Of a stretch of 64,000 nucleotides of DNA, positions 9,065 to 17,745 are shown in pieces. The translations under genes and the position numbers were made by a program. Within the stretch, counting starts at the first letter, position 1, and every line of letters begins with the position of its first letter. The notes beneath the pieces are model-generated. The model did no database searches. It was not told the origin of the DNA and was given only the letters and a program-made list of their open reading frames with translations. The DNA comes from Site-B1 sp963722665 (lineage in GTDB: Bacteria; Bacteroidota; Bacteroidia; Flavobacteriales; Flavobacteriaceae). The stretch lies in the NCBI GenBank assembly GCA_963722665.1, contig CAVRNW010000043.1, positions 1 through 64,000 of the forward strand, in the 5' to 3' direction.

Positions 9065-9777
9065 ATACAAAAAAAGCACTTAAATGGATTGCTGGTATTG
9101 TGATATTCCTCATACTACCAAGCTTGCTGTTTTATGGTGCTTTGTATTGGAAATACAATGAGGATATTCCTAATGGAATTGAAGGCCCACAGGCTGATTC
9201 ACTGGCAATAAAAATGATGGATGCCTTAAATTACAATGCATATAAGAACACGGATCATTTAGAATGGACCTTTAAAAAACGTCATCATTATAAATGGAAA
9301 AAGAGTGAAAACTCATGTACTGTATACTGGAAGGAATTCAAAGTTGATCTTGATCTGCTTGATTATTCTAAAAGCAAAGCTTTCGTGCATAGTTTTGAAG
9401 TAGATGGAGAACAGGCAGATAATCTCACTAAAAAAGCGGTCAATTACTTCAATAATGATTCGTTTTGGCTGGTAGCTCCTTTCAAAGTATTTGATGAGGG
9501 AACCGAACGTCGTTTAGTCACACTCGATTCAGGTGAACAGTCGTTACTGGTTACTTATACTTCAGGAGGATCAACACCTGGTGATTCTTATTTGTGGATC
9601 CTGGACAAAGATTACAAACCAAAGAGTTTTAAAATGTGGGTTTCTATAATTCCCATAAAAGGCCTGGAAGCTTCATGGGAGAACTGGATCACTACTAAAA
9701 GCGGCGCTTTACTGGCCTCTTATCATAAACTTTTATTCTTAGGTATAGACATAAAAGACATAAAAGGAACCCCTTAA
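9061..9777 (+). CDS. Membrane-anchored protein of unknown function
   Basis: A 238-residue protein with one N-terminal transmembrane helix (about residues 8-29, IAGIVIFLILPSLLFYGALY) and a large, presumably periplasmic beta-rich domain containing HLEWTFKKRHHYKWKK and a repeated pattern of aromatic residues. No catalytic motif was recognised. It is the last gene of the coupled run beginning at acpH; its ATG overlaps the stop of the ATP-grasp gene (ATGA at 9061-9064). The overlap implies co-expression with the ligase. The function is unknown. Confidence 0.75.
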   Translation: MNTKKALKWIAGIVIFLILPSLLFYGALYWKYNEDIPNGIEGPQADSLAIKMMDALNYNAYKNTDHLEWTFKKRHHYKWKKSENSCTVYWKEFKVDLDLLDYSKSKAFVHSFEVDGEQADNLTKKAVNYFNNDSFWLVAPFKVFDEGTERRLVTLDSGEQSLLVTYTSGGSTPGDSYLWILDKDYKPKSFKMWVSIIPIKGLEASWENWITTKSGALLASYHKLLFLGIDIKDIKGTP

Positions 9778-9839
9778 TTTTATCTCTTTTTTAACATAAG
9801 TCAAGGTTAACCCCACTTCATTATTACATCTAAAAAACG

Positions 9840-9847
9840 TACCTTTG
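9840..9847 (+). promoter_or_regulatory. -7 box (TACCTTTG) for uvrA
   Basis: TACCTTTG fits the Bacteroidota -7 consensus. It ends 16 bases before the ATG at 9863, predicting a leader of about 10 bases. No convincing TTG element is seen upstream. Confidence 0.55.
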
Positions 9848-9862
9848 CAACTTTGCGTATTT

Positions 9863-12694
9863 ATGACCAAATTTGAAGAGAATATCGAAGTTAAAGGTGC
9901 TCGAGTTCATAATTTAAAGAACATTGATGTTACCATTCCCAGAGAAAAATTAGTTGTCATTACCGGACTATCCGGTAGTGGTAAATCATCTCTTGCCTTT
10001 GATACTATTTATGCCGAAGGTCAAAGACGCTATATCGAAACTTTCTCTGCTTATGCCAGACAGTTTTTGGGAGGCCTGGAACGACCAGATGTCGATAAAA
10101 TTGATGGTCTGTCACCGGTGATAGCCATCGAACAAAAAACAACAAGTAAATCTCCCCGTTCGACAGTAGGTACCATTACAGAAATCTATGATTTTCTTCG
10201 GCTATTATATGCTAGGGCAAGTGATGCCTATAGTTATAATACTGGTGAAAAAATGGTCAGCTATAACGATGAGCAAATAAAAGATCTTATCTTAGAAAGT
10301 TTTGATCAAAAACGAATCAACGTATTGGCGCCAGTAGTTAGATCCAGAAAAGGTCATTACAGAGAATTATTTGAACAAATTGCCAAACAAGGATTTGTTA
10401 AGGTTAGGGTCGATGGTGAAATACGTGATCTTGTAAAAGGCATGAAACTGGATCGATATAAAACTCATGATATCGAAATTGTCATAGATAGATTGAAAAT
10501 AGAAAGTAAAGTTGATAATGACAAAAGATTAACCGAAACCATTAACACTGCCATGTATCATGGCAATGACGTACTTATGGTTATCGATCAGGACACCAGT
10601 GAGTCACGATTTTTTAGCCGAAGTTTAATGTGTCCAACCTCTGGAATTTCATATCCAAATCCTGAACCTAATAATTTTTCATTCAACTCACCAAAAGGTG
10701 CGTGCCCAAAATGTAATGGCATTGGTAGTTTGTATCAGGTGAATGAAAAAAAAATAATTCCCGATGAAACCTTATCCATAAAGAATGGAGCGTTGGCACC
10801 TCACGGGCCTGAAAAAAGCAGTTGGATCTTTAAGCAGTTTGAATTGATTGCACAACGTTTTAATTTTAGCCTGAGTGATCCTTATAAGAGTATTCCCAAA
10901 GAAGCCAAACATATGATCCTATATGGAGGGAATGAAAAATTTTCGGTTGACAGCAAAACTTTAGGCATCACAAGAAACTACAAAATTGATTTTGAAGGTG
11001 TCGCTAACTTCATAGAAAATCAATTTAATACTGCCGATTCTACTTCCCTAAAACGATGGGCAAAAGAATATATGGACAAGATCATATGTGATGAATGTAA
11101 AGGCTCAAGGCTAAATAAAGAATCACTTAATTTTAAGATCAATAACTTAAATATTGCCGAATTAGCTAATAAGGATATCGTGGATCTTAAAAAGTGGTTT
11201 AATGATTTAGAGTCTAACTTAACCGACAAACAAATAAAGATATCAGAAGAGATCATAAAAGAAATAAAAAACAGACTTCAATTCTTATTGGATGTTGGTT
11301 TAAATTATTTATCATTAAACAGAAGTTCAAAGTCACTTTCTGGAGGAGAAGCACAACGCATAAGATTAGCGACTCAAATTGGTTCGCAACTGGTTGGTGT
11401 TCTTTACATACTTGATGAGCCAAGTATAGGTCTGCATCAAAGAGATAATGATAAATTAATTAAATCCCTAGTCGCCTTAAGGGATATTGGAAACTCCGTG
11501 ATAGTGGTGGAACATGATAAAGAAATGATAGAACGAGCCGATTATGTTATTGATATTGGGCCCAGAGCAGGAAAGCATGGTGGTGAAATAATAAGTATAG
11601 GATCTCCTAAGGAATTAAAGGAACATAATACCCTTACTGCTGATTATTTGAATGGTACTAAAGATATTGAAGTTCCAAAAAATAGAAGAAAAGGAAACGG
11701 AAAATCAATGATATTAAAGGGTTGTACAGGAAACAATTTAAAGAATGTATCCATTGAGCTTCCTTTAGGCAAAATGATTGGCGTTACAGGCGTTTCCGGA
11801 AGTGGCAAATCAACTTTAATAAATGAAACATTATACCCTATTTTAAACGCTCATATTTATAATGGTGTAAAAAAACCAATGCCTTATAAAAGTATTGATG
11901 GGCTCAAGCACATCGACAAGGTTATTGATATCAATCAATCGCCAATTGGCAGAACTCCAAGAAGCAATCCGGCAACATATACAGGAACATTTAGTGAAAT
12001 ACGAAGTTTATTTGCTAAGATACCGGAAGCCATGATACGTGGTTACAAACCGGGTAGATTTAGTTTTAATGTTACAGGAGGACGATGTGAAACCTGTAAA
12101 GGTGGAGGATTACGAGTCATAGAAATGAATTTTCTTCCGGATGTATATGTTGAATGCGAAACATGTCAGGGCAAACGATTTAACAGAGAGACCCTGGAAA
12201 TAAGATATAAAGGAAAATCGATTAGTGATGTCTTGAATATGACCATTGAAGAAGGTGTTCATTTCTTTAAACATATTCCTAAAATATATAACAAATTAAA
12301 AACCATTGAAGATGTCGGGCTTGGTTATATCACTTTAGGCCAACAAAGTACGACCCTTTCCGGCGGAGAAGCCCAACGCATAAAACTGGCAACCGAACTG
12401 AGTAAAAGAGATACAGGTAACACCTTCTATATTCTTGACGAGCCTACAACCGGTCTTCATTTTGAAGATATTAGAGTGTTAATGCTAGTATTGAATAAGC
12501 TTGTTAATAAAGGCAATACTGTTGTAATAATAGAACACAATCTAGATGTGATAAAAATGGTGGATCACATTATTGATATAGGCTATGAAGGTGGAAAAGG
12601 AGGTGGACAAATTGTGGTCACCGGAACACCTGAAGAAGTCGCAAAACATAAAAAAAGTTATACTGCAGAATTCCTTAAAAAAGAATTAATTTAG
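9863..12694 (+). CDS. uvrA: Excinuclease ABC subunit UvrA
   Basis: The damage-recognition ATPase of nucleotide excision repair, 943 residues when started at the ATG 9863 (MTKFEENIEVKGARVHN). A TTG six codons upstream overlaps the promoter box and is rejected. It has two ABC modules, each with Walker A (GLSGSGKSSLAFD, GVSGSGKSTLIN), signature (LSGGEAQRIRLA, LSGGEAQRIKLA) and Walker B (ILDEPSIGLH, ILDEPTTGLH). Zinc-binding cysteine pairs are present (CPKCNGIGS; CETCKGGG with CETCQGKR), plus CDECKGSR. All domains are complete and no frame problem is seen. It heads a transcription unit with the LOG protein (18-base gap), a secreted nuclease and a large envelope protein. Confidence 0.98.
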   Translation: MTKFEENIEVKGARVHNLKNIDVTIPREKLVVITGLSGSGKSSLAFDTIYAEGQRRYIETFSAYARQFLGGLERPDVDKIDGLSPVIAIEQKTTSKSPRSTVGTITEIYDFLRLLYARASDAYSYNTGEKMVSYNDEQIKDLILESFDQKRINVLAPVVRSRKGHYRELFEQIAKQGFVKVRVDGEIRDLVKGMKLDRYKTHDIEIVIDRLKIESKVDNDKRLTETINTAMYHGNDVLMVIDQDTSESRFFSRSLMCPTSGISYPNPEPNNFSFNSPKGACPKCNGIGSLYQVNEKKIIPDETLSIKNGALAPHGPEKSSWIFKQFELIAQRFNFSLSDPYKSIPKEAKHMILYGGNEKFSVDSKTLGITRNYKIDFEGVANFIENQFNTADSTSLKRWAKEYMDKIICDECKGSRLNKESLNFKINNLNIAELANKDIVDLKKWFNDLESNLTDKQIKISEEIIKEIKNRLQFLLDVGLNYLSLNRSSKSLSGGEAQRIRLATQIGSQLVGVLYILDEPSIGLHQRDNDKLIKSLVALRDIGNSVIVVEHDKEMIERADYVIDIGPRAGKHGGEIISIGSPKELKEHNTLTADYLNGTKDIEVPKNRRKGNGKSMILKGCTGNNLKNVSIELPLGKMIGVTGVSGSGKSTLINETLYPILNAHIYNGVKKPMPYKSIDGLKHIDKVIDINQSPIGRTPRSNPATYTGTFSEIRSLFAKIPEAMIRGYKPGRFSFNVTGGRCETCKGGGLRVIEMNFLPDVYVECETCQGKRFNRETLEIRYKGKSISDVLNMTIEEGVHFFKHIPKIYNKLKTIEDVGLGYITLGQQSTTLSGGEAQRIKLATELSKRDTGNTFYILDEPTTGLHFEDIRVLMLVLNKLVNKGNTVVIIEHNLDVIKMVDHIIDIGYEGGKGGGQIVVTGTPEEVAKHKKSYTAEFLKKELI

Positions 12695-12712
12695 CACAAA
12701 TTACATGGAATA

Positions 12713-13402
12713 ATGAGAATAGAGAAAAACAATAAAAGCTGGAATGAGATAAAAACAAACGACTCCTGGGCTATATTTAAAATAATGGGGGAATTTGTCA
12801 ACGGTTATGAAAAACTAAGTCAAATAGGTCCATGTGTATCCATATTTGGATCGGCACGAACAAAGCCCGGACAGAAATATTATAAACTTACCGAAGAGAT
12901 AGCCAAAAAAATTGTTGAGGCAGGTTATGGAGTCATTACCGGAGGTGGCCCCGGGATAATGGAAGCAGGAAATAAAGGTGCTCATTTAGGAGGAGGAACA
13001 TCCGTAGGCTTGAATATTGACCTTCCATTTGAGCAGCATGATAATCCCTATATAGACTCAGATAAAAGTTTGGATTTTGATTACTTCTTTGTGCGCAAAG
13101 TTATGTTTGTAAAATATTCGCAGGGATTCGTTGTGATGCCAGGTGGATTTGGAACTATGGACGAGTTATTTGAAGCTATTACTTTAATACAAACGAAAAA
13201 AATTGAATTATTCCCTATAATATTAGTAGGAAAAGACTTTTGGGAAGGATTATTTGACTGGATCAAAGATACGCTTTTAGCAAAAAACGGGAACATTAGT
13301 CCTAAAGACCTGGACCTAATTCATATCGTAGACACTCCAGATGAAGTTATATACATTCTTGATTCATTCTATAAAGAATTTGATTTGAGTCCTAATTTTT
13401 AA
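12713..13402 (+). CDS. LOG-family (TIGR00730) nucleoside 5'-monophosphate phosphoribohydrolase-like protein
   Basis: A 229-residue Rossmann-type protein with both LOG-family signatures: GGGPGIMEAGNKGA (about residues 77-90) and PGGFGTMDELFE (about residues 142-153). Family members hydrolyse the N-glycosidic bond of nucleotide monophosphates; in plants and some bacteria this releases cytokinin bases. The bacterial physiological substrate here is unknown, and a cytokinin link should not be assumed. It lies 18 bases after uvrA and 7 bases before the secreted nuclease gene, on the same strand, which suggests co-transcription with a DNA repair gene. Confidence 0.9.
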   Translation: MRIEKNNKSWNEIKTNDSWAIFKIMGEFVNGYEKLSQIGPCVSIFGSARTKPGQKYYKLTEEIAKKIVEAGYGVITGGGPGIMEAGNKGAHLGGGTSVGLNIDLPFEQHDNPYIDSDKSLDFDYFFVRKVMFVKYSQGFVVMPGGFGTMDELFEAITLIQTKKIELFPIILVGKDFWEGLFDWIKDTLLAKNGNISPKDLDLIHIVDTPDEVIYILDSFYKEFDLSPNF

Positions 13403-13409
13403 CCTTATC

Positions 13410-14684
13410 ATGAAACTCCTAAGGTCTATCCTGTTTTTTTTTCTTTTGTTTACATCTACAGGTTTTTCTCAGGAGACTTTTAAGGTCATGTTCTATAATT
13501 TGCTAAACTTTCCTTTACAGGAGCCATTAAGCCGAATTCAACATTTGGAAATTATCTTAAATGATTATCAGCCGGATATATTTATGGTATGCGAATTAAA
13601 TAATGCTGAAGGAGCCCTTGGAATCTTAAATATAATGCAGGAGATCAATGCAAATTATGAAATGGCTAATTTTGTTCTAAACACATCTGATGATAACATA
13701 GGCAACCAAAATGATTTCCAGAACCTGATATATTATGACAGTTCAAAATTTATTTTAGTAGCTCAGGATCAAATTACTACTTTATATAGAGACTTCAATC
13801 GCTATTCCATTAAACTTAATACCGTAGAGCAAACTTCAAACCCGATTTTCCTGGAGGTATTCGTGTGTCATTTAAAAGCATCTGATGGAGTAGAAAACGA
13901 AAATCTAAGACTCCAGATGGTAAATGATCTGGTAAGCTATTTGAACGATCCAATTAATAATTTTGACGATAATAGTTTTGTGATGTTAGCTGGTGATTTT
14001 AATGTCTATTCATCTGACGAGCTTGCATTTCAAAAGTTAATTAACACCACCAATACTATTACATTTGCAGATCCGGCTAATAGAATTGGCAATTGGCATA
14101 CGAACATTAGTTATTTGGATGTTTTTACACAATCAACAAGAACCTCTTCAGAACTTGGCGGTTCAACCGGTGGATTTGATGATCGGTTTGATTTTATAAT
14201 GACCTCAGAGAACATGCTATCAAATTCTGAATTGTATTATGTATCAGATTCATATCAAGCCTTTGGAAATAATAATAATTCATCCTGTTTTAATCAGGAA
14301 ATAAATTCTTCCTCCTGCAGCGGATCTGAATTCTCTAATGATATCAGAAATGCGCTTTATAATTTTAGTGACCATCTACCTGTTACTCTTCAAATTCAAA
14401 CAAGTCAATCCTTAGATTTCGATGAATTTTCGTTAAAGAATGCAATTACATTTATGGAGGGTAATTTTGTTACAAATTATCTCAAACTAAAAGTTAATTT
14501 TGGATTAATTACTTCCAAATATTTAAATATTTATAATACATTGGGGCAAAAAGTAAAAACAGTTGCTATTGATAGCTCGGGGTTCGTTGTTGAAGATATA
14601 TCCATATTGGCAAATGGCATATACTATTTAATTCCAGAGAGTTTTGAATCTGTAAAACCTTTAAAGTTTATAAAGAAAAATTGA
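13410..14684 (+). CDS. Secreted endonuclease/exonuclease/phosphatase protein with T9SS C-terminal domain
   Basis: A 424-residue protein with a signal peptide (MKLLRSILFFFLLFTSTGFS), then an EEP (DNase I-like/phosphodiesterase) domain at about residues 22-330. The EEP residues are intact: FYNLLNFP near the N-terminus, the metal-binding Glu in DIFMVCELNN, GDFNVY and the catalytic SDHLPV. The last 75 residues (YLNIYNTLGQKVKTV ... LANGIYYL ... KFIKK) are a typical type A T9SS sorting domain, so the protein should be secreted across the outer membrane or surface-attached. The substrate could be extracellular DNA or a phosphoester; this is not determined. The stop overlaps the TTG start of the next gene. 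Confidence 0.9.
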   Translation: MKLLRSILFFFLLFTSTGFSQETFKVMFYNLLNFPLQEPLSRIQHLEIILNDYQPDIFMVCELNNAEGALGILNIMQEINANYEMANFVLNTSDDNIGNQNDFQNLIYYDSSKFILVAQDQITTLYRDFNRYSIKLNTVEQTSNPIFLEVFVCHLKASDGVENENLRLQMVNDLVSYLNDPINNFDDNSFVMLAGDFNVYSSDELAFQKLINTTNTITFADPANRIGNWHTNISYLDVFTQSTRTSSELGGSTGGFDDRFDFIMTSENMLSNSELYYVSDSYQAFGNNNNSSCFNQEINSSSCSGSEFSNDIRNALYNFSDHLPVTLQIQTSQSLDFDEFSLKNAITFMEGNFVTNYLKLKVNFGLITSKYLNIYNTLGQKVKTVAIDSSGFVVEDISILANGIYYLIPESFESVKPLKFIKKN

Positions 14685-17518
14685 ATTATCGTTCACTAAA
14701 TATTTTATTGATAATACTACTGCTAAGTATTAAGTCCTTTGGTCAAAATAAAATTGATCTGAAGGCTTATTTTGATGTTGAAAATAAACAGATAAGGATA
14801 AGCCAGACAATAGAATATTTCAATACATCAAATGACACTTTAAGAACCATATTCCTTAATGACTGGAGTAATAGTTATTCAACAAAAGCAACGCCATTAG
14901 CCAAAAGATTTGCAGAAGAGTTTAGCAATAAATTCCATTTTGCAAAGAATGACCAAAGAGGTTTTACTGTTTTGACCTCGCTTAAGAATCAAGATGATTC
15001 AGAACTTCAATTCACCAGACTTGTGGACCAGCAGGATATTATAAAAGTAGAACTTCAAAACCCACTGTTTCCAAATGAATCCTGTAAAATGAGTCTAAAT
15101 TATATTGTACAGGTACCAAGTGATTCTTTTACAAGATTTGGGGTAACTAATAACCTTGATTATAAACTAAAAAATTGGTATATCACTCCGGCTGTTTATG
15201 ATGGGGAATGGCATTATTACAGCAACAAGGATCTGGATGACCTTTATGTTCCAAAAGCAACACTAAATTTTGAAATAGAATATCCTCGAAATTATTTGCT
15301 AATTACTGAATTGGACATTGTTGATCTAACATTAAATAAAGTGAATCAGGTCATGAAATTATATGGTAATGACAGGATAGATACTAAATTATTTCTCACA
15401 AAAATTCCATCCTTTAAAACAGTGGAAACCGACTTTTTTGTGGTTGTAAGCAATATTGAAGATGAAGGTTTAGGAGCTTTAGATAAGGCAATCATTACAG
15501 ATAATATTGCAAAGTTTTTGCATGATAATCTGGGTAATTATCCACATAGAAAACTCATGCTTACAAACGTGGAATATCGAGAAGATCCCATTTATGGCTT
15601 GAATTTATTGCCAGATTTTATTCGTCCCTTTCCAGATCATTTCCAATACGAACTTAAGTTGTTAAAGACTGCTCTTAGGAATTATTTGAGCAACACCTTA
15701 GAGCTCAACCCAAGAAAGGACCATTGGTTAATAGGTGGCTTACAAACCTATTTTTTAATGAAGTATATAGATGAGTACTACCCAAACATAAAACTCATGG
15801 GGAGTTTATCTAATATTTGGGGATTAAAATCCTTTCATGCTGCAAAATTGGAATTCAATGATCAATATCCTTTTTTATATATGAATATGGCAAGGGCAAA
15901 CCTTGATCAGCCATTGAATATGCAAAAAGATTCTTTATTGAAATTCAATAAAAACATTGCAAATAAATATAAAGCCGGTATTGGTTTGAAATATTTAGAC
16001 GATTATTTAAAGGACAGCATTGTTGATAAAAGCATTAAAGAGTATTTGATCAATAACAAATTAAAACCGACGTCTTCAAAAGATTTTGAAATCCTTTTAA
16101 AGACTAATGCAACAAAAGATATTGATTGGTTTTTTACAGACTATATGAAGACCACTAAAAAAATAGATTTCAAGATTGTTAATGTAGAAAAATCTCAAGA
16201 TTCTCTAAGAGTGACCATAAAGAACAGAAGGGACAGCAACGTACCAATGTCATTATTTTCAATGAAAAAAGATTCTGTTTTATCAAGACTATGGGTTACA
16301 AACGTAAAGGATGAAACAACGGTTACCATCCCTCAAGAAGGTGCAGATAGGCTGGTTCTTAATGAAAACAAGATAATTCCAGAATTGAATTTACGGAATA
16401 ACACCAAATCTTTAAAGTCTTCATTATTCAATAAACCATTGCAGGTAAGACTTTTTAAAGATGTGGAGGACCCTGATTATAATCAAGTATTTTTAATGCC
16501 GTTAATTGAGTATCGCAACATTTATGACGGTTTGCGACTGGGCGCGAAGGTTTACAACAAAACCATATTAAAAAAAGCCTTCATATATAAATTGGCTCCG
16601 CAATATTCAACAAATTCAAGATCTTTGACCGGATCTACAGTTGTCCAGTACAATCAATATCTTGAAAACAACGAACGATTATATAGAATTTATTATGGAT
16701 TAGGTGCCAGTTATTCAAGTTACGCTGAAGATCTGTTTGTAACGATTATGACACCTAATATCAGTTTCTATTTCAGAGACAATTCTGATCTTAGACTTAA
16801 TAAAAGAGAAATTCTTAATTTCCGATATATTGATATCAATCGAGACGAGGATATAAATAAAATTGCCGATCTCACTGAGCCAAATTATAGTGTTTATAAC
16901 ATAAGATATGTAAACAGGAATCCAGGAATGGTTAATTTTTCGAGCTGGTTTGCCGATTTTCAAATCTCTCAGACCTTTAGTAAAATTTCATTGAACTATG
17001 AATTTAGAAGGTTATTCAGAAATAATCGGCAACTGAATATTAGACTATTTGCCGGTACTTTTCTAAGTAACAAGAATGATCCAAGCACCGATTATTTTAG
17101 TTTTGCTCTTGACAGACCTACAGATTATCTTTTTGATTATGAATATTTAGGACGATCTGAAGATACAGGTATTTTCAGTCAGCAGATCATAATTGCTGAA
17201 GGAGGATTTAAATCGAAATTAGATACTCCCTTTGCAAATCAATGGCTTACAACATTAAATTTAAGCACTTCCATCTGGAATTATATCCAGGCCTATGGCG
17301 ATATAGGCATAGTTAAAAATAAAGGTCAAAGTGCTAAATTTGTTTATGACTCGGGTATTCGTGTAAATTTAGTTCAGGATTATTTTGAAATTTATTTTCC
17401 TTTCTACTCCAACCTTGGTTGGGAACTTTCGCAACCAAAATACAGTGAAAAAATTCGATTTGCCCTGACAGTGGATCCTAAAACACTGTTTGGCCTATTC
17501 TCCAGAAGGTGGTATTAA
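14681..17518 (+). CDS. M1-aminopeptidase-like protein without a zinc site, with a C-terminal outer-membrane barrel-like region
   Basis: A 945-residue exported protein; the signal peptide follows a TTG start at 14681 (NYRSLNILLIILLLSIKSFG). Residues 25-480 resemble an M1 metallopeptidase: an N-terminal beta domain, then a helical domain with RKDHWLIGGLQTYF. This aligns with the HHWLQEGFATYY segment of the true M1 enzyme at 29668. In that alignment the position of HELAH reads KTALR and the downstream zinc-ligand Glu reads Gly, so catalysis is not expected. From about residue 600 on, alternating aromatic strands (RLGAKVYN, YRIYYGLGASYSS, KIRFALTV) and a C-terminal RRWY end resemble an outer-membrane beta-barrel. 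It is translationally coupled to the T9SS nuclease by a TTGA overlap. The function is unknown. Confidence 0.8.
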   Translation: MNYRSLNILLIILLLSIKSFGQNKIDLKAYFDVENKQIRISQTIEYFNTSNDTLRTIFLNDWSNSYSTKATPLAKRFAEEFSNKFHFAKNDQRGFTVLTSLKNQDDSELQFTRLVDQQDIIKVELQNPLFPNESCKMSLNYIVQVPSDSFTRFGVTNNLDYKLKNWYITPAVYDGEWHYYSNKDLDDLYVPKATLNFEIEYPRNYLLITELDIVDLTLNKVNQVMKLYGNDRIDTKLFLTKIPSFKTVETDFFVVVSNIEDEGLGALDKAIITDNIAKFLHDNLGNYPHRKLMLTNVEYREDPIYGLNLLPDFIRPFPDHFQYELKLLKTALRNYLSNTLELNPRKDHWLIGGLQTYFLMKYIDEYYPNIKLMGSLSNIWGLKSFHAAKLEFNDQYPFLYMNMARANLDQPLNMQKDSLLKFNKNIANKYKAGIGLKYLDDYLKDSIVDKSIKEYLINNKLKPTSSKDFEILLKTNATKDIDWFFTDYMKTTKKIDFKIVNVEKSQDSLRVTIKNRRDSNVPMSLFSMKKDSVLSRLWVTNVKDETTVTIPQEGADRLVLNENKIIPELNLRNNTKSLKSSLFNKPLQVRLFKDVEDPDYNQVFLMPLIEYRNIYDGLRLGAKVYNKTILKKAFIYKLAPQYSTNSRSLTGSTVVQYNQYLENNERLYRIYYGLGASYSSYAEDLFVTIMTPNISFYFRDNSDLRLNKREILNFRYIDINRDEDINKIADLTEPNYSVYNIRYVNRNPGMVNFSSWFADFQISQTFSKISLNYEFRRLFRNNRQLNIRLFAGTFLSNKNDPSTDYFSFALDRPTDYLFDYEYLGRSEDTGIFSQQIIIAEGGFKSKLDTPFANQWLTTLNLSTSIWNYIQAYGDIGIVKNKGQSAKFVYDSGIRVNLVQDYFEIYFPFYSNLGWELSQPKYSEKIRFALTVDPKTLFGLFSRRWY

Positions 17519-17597
17519 ACTAAGCTTCTTTTCTTATTATAATTTTCCAAGTTCTGAATATTAAATAACCCTATTTTATATAAATAGTTAAATAATT

Positions 17598-17612
17598 AAC
17601 AAAATATTTGTT
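17598..17612. repeat. Short AT-rich palindrome upstream of the E1 gene
   Basis: AACAAA-ATA-TTTGTT is a 6-base perfect inverted repeat with a 3-base spacer, in the 227-base AT-rich gap before the 2-oxoacid dehydrogenase gene. It could be a regulator site, but such repeats also arise by chance in AT-rich DNA. Apart from this and the promoter, the gap shows nothing else. Confidence 0.3.
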
Positions 17613-17694
17613 ATTTCAGTTTGAATTATTACATTATTAACAACCAATATGTTATTTTGTTATTAATAATATATCTTGTTTAACATTTTTTGGA

Positions 17695-17725
17695 TTGCAC
17701 AACATTCAAATATTAACTAAATTTG
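17695..17725 (+). promoter_or_regulatory. Promoter (TTG-N20-TAAATTTG) for the E1 dehydrogenase gene
   Basis: A TTG at 17695-17697 and TAAATTTG at 17718-17725, separated by 20 bases, match the flavobacterial promoter pattern. They precede the ATG at 17746 by 20 bases. This supports 17746 rather than the upstream TTG as the start codon. Confidence 0.65.
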
Positions 17726-17745
17726 CCAAAAATCAACTTTTTACT

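Noticed and set aside
12713..13402. Cytokinin production by the LOG-family protein
   Set aside because: LOG proteins are widespread in bacteria without cytokinin synthesis, and no isopentenyltransferase is in the window, so only the family-level call is kept.
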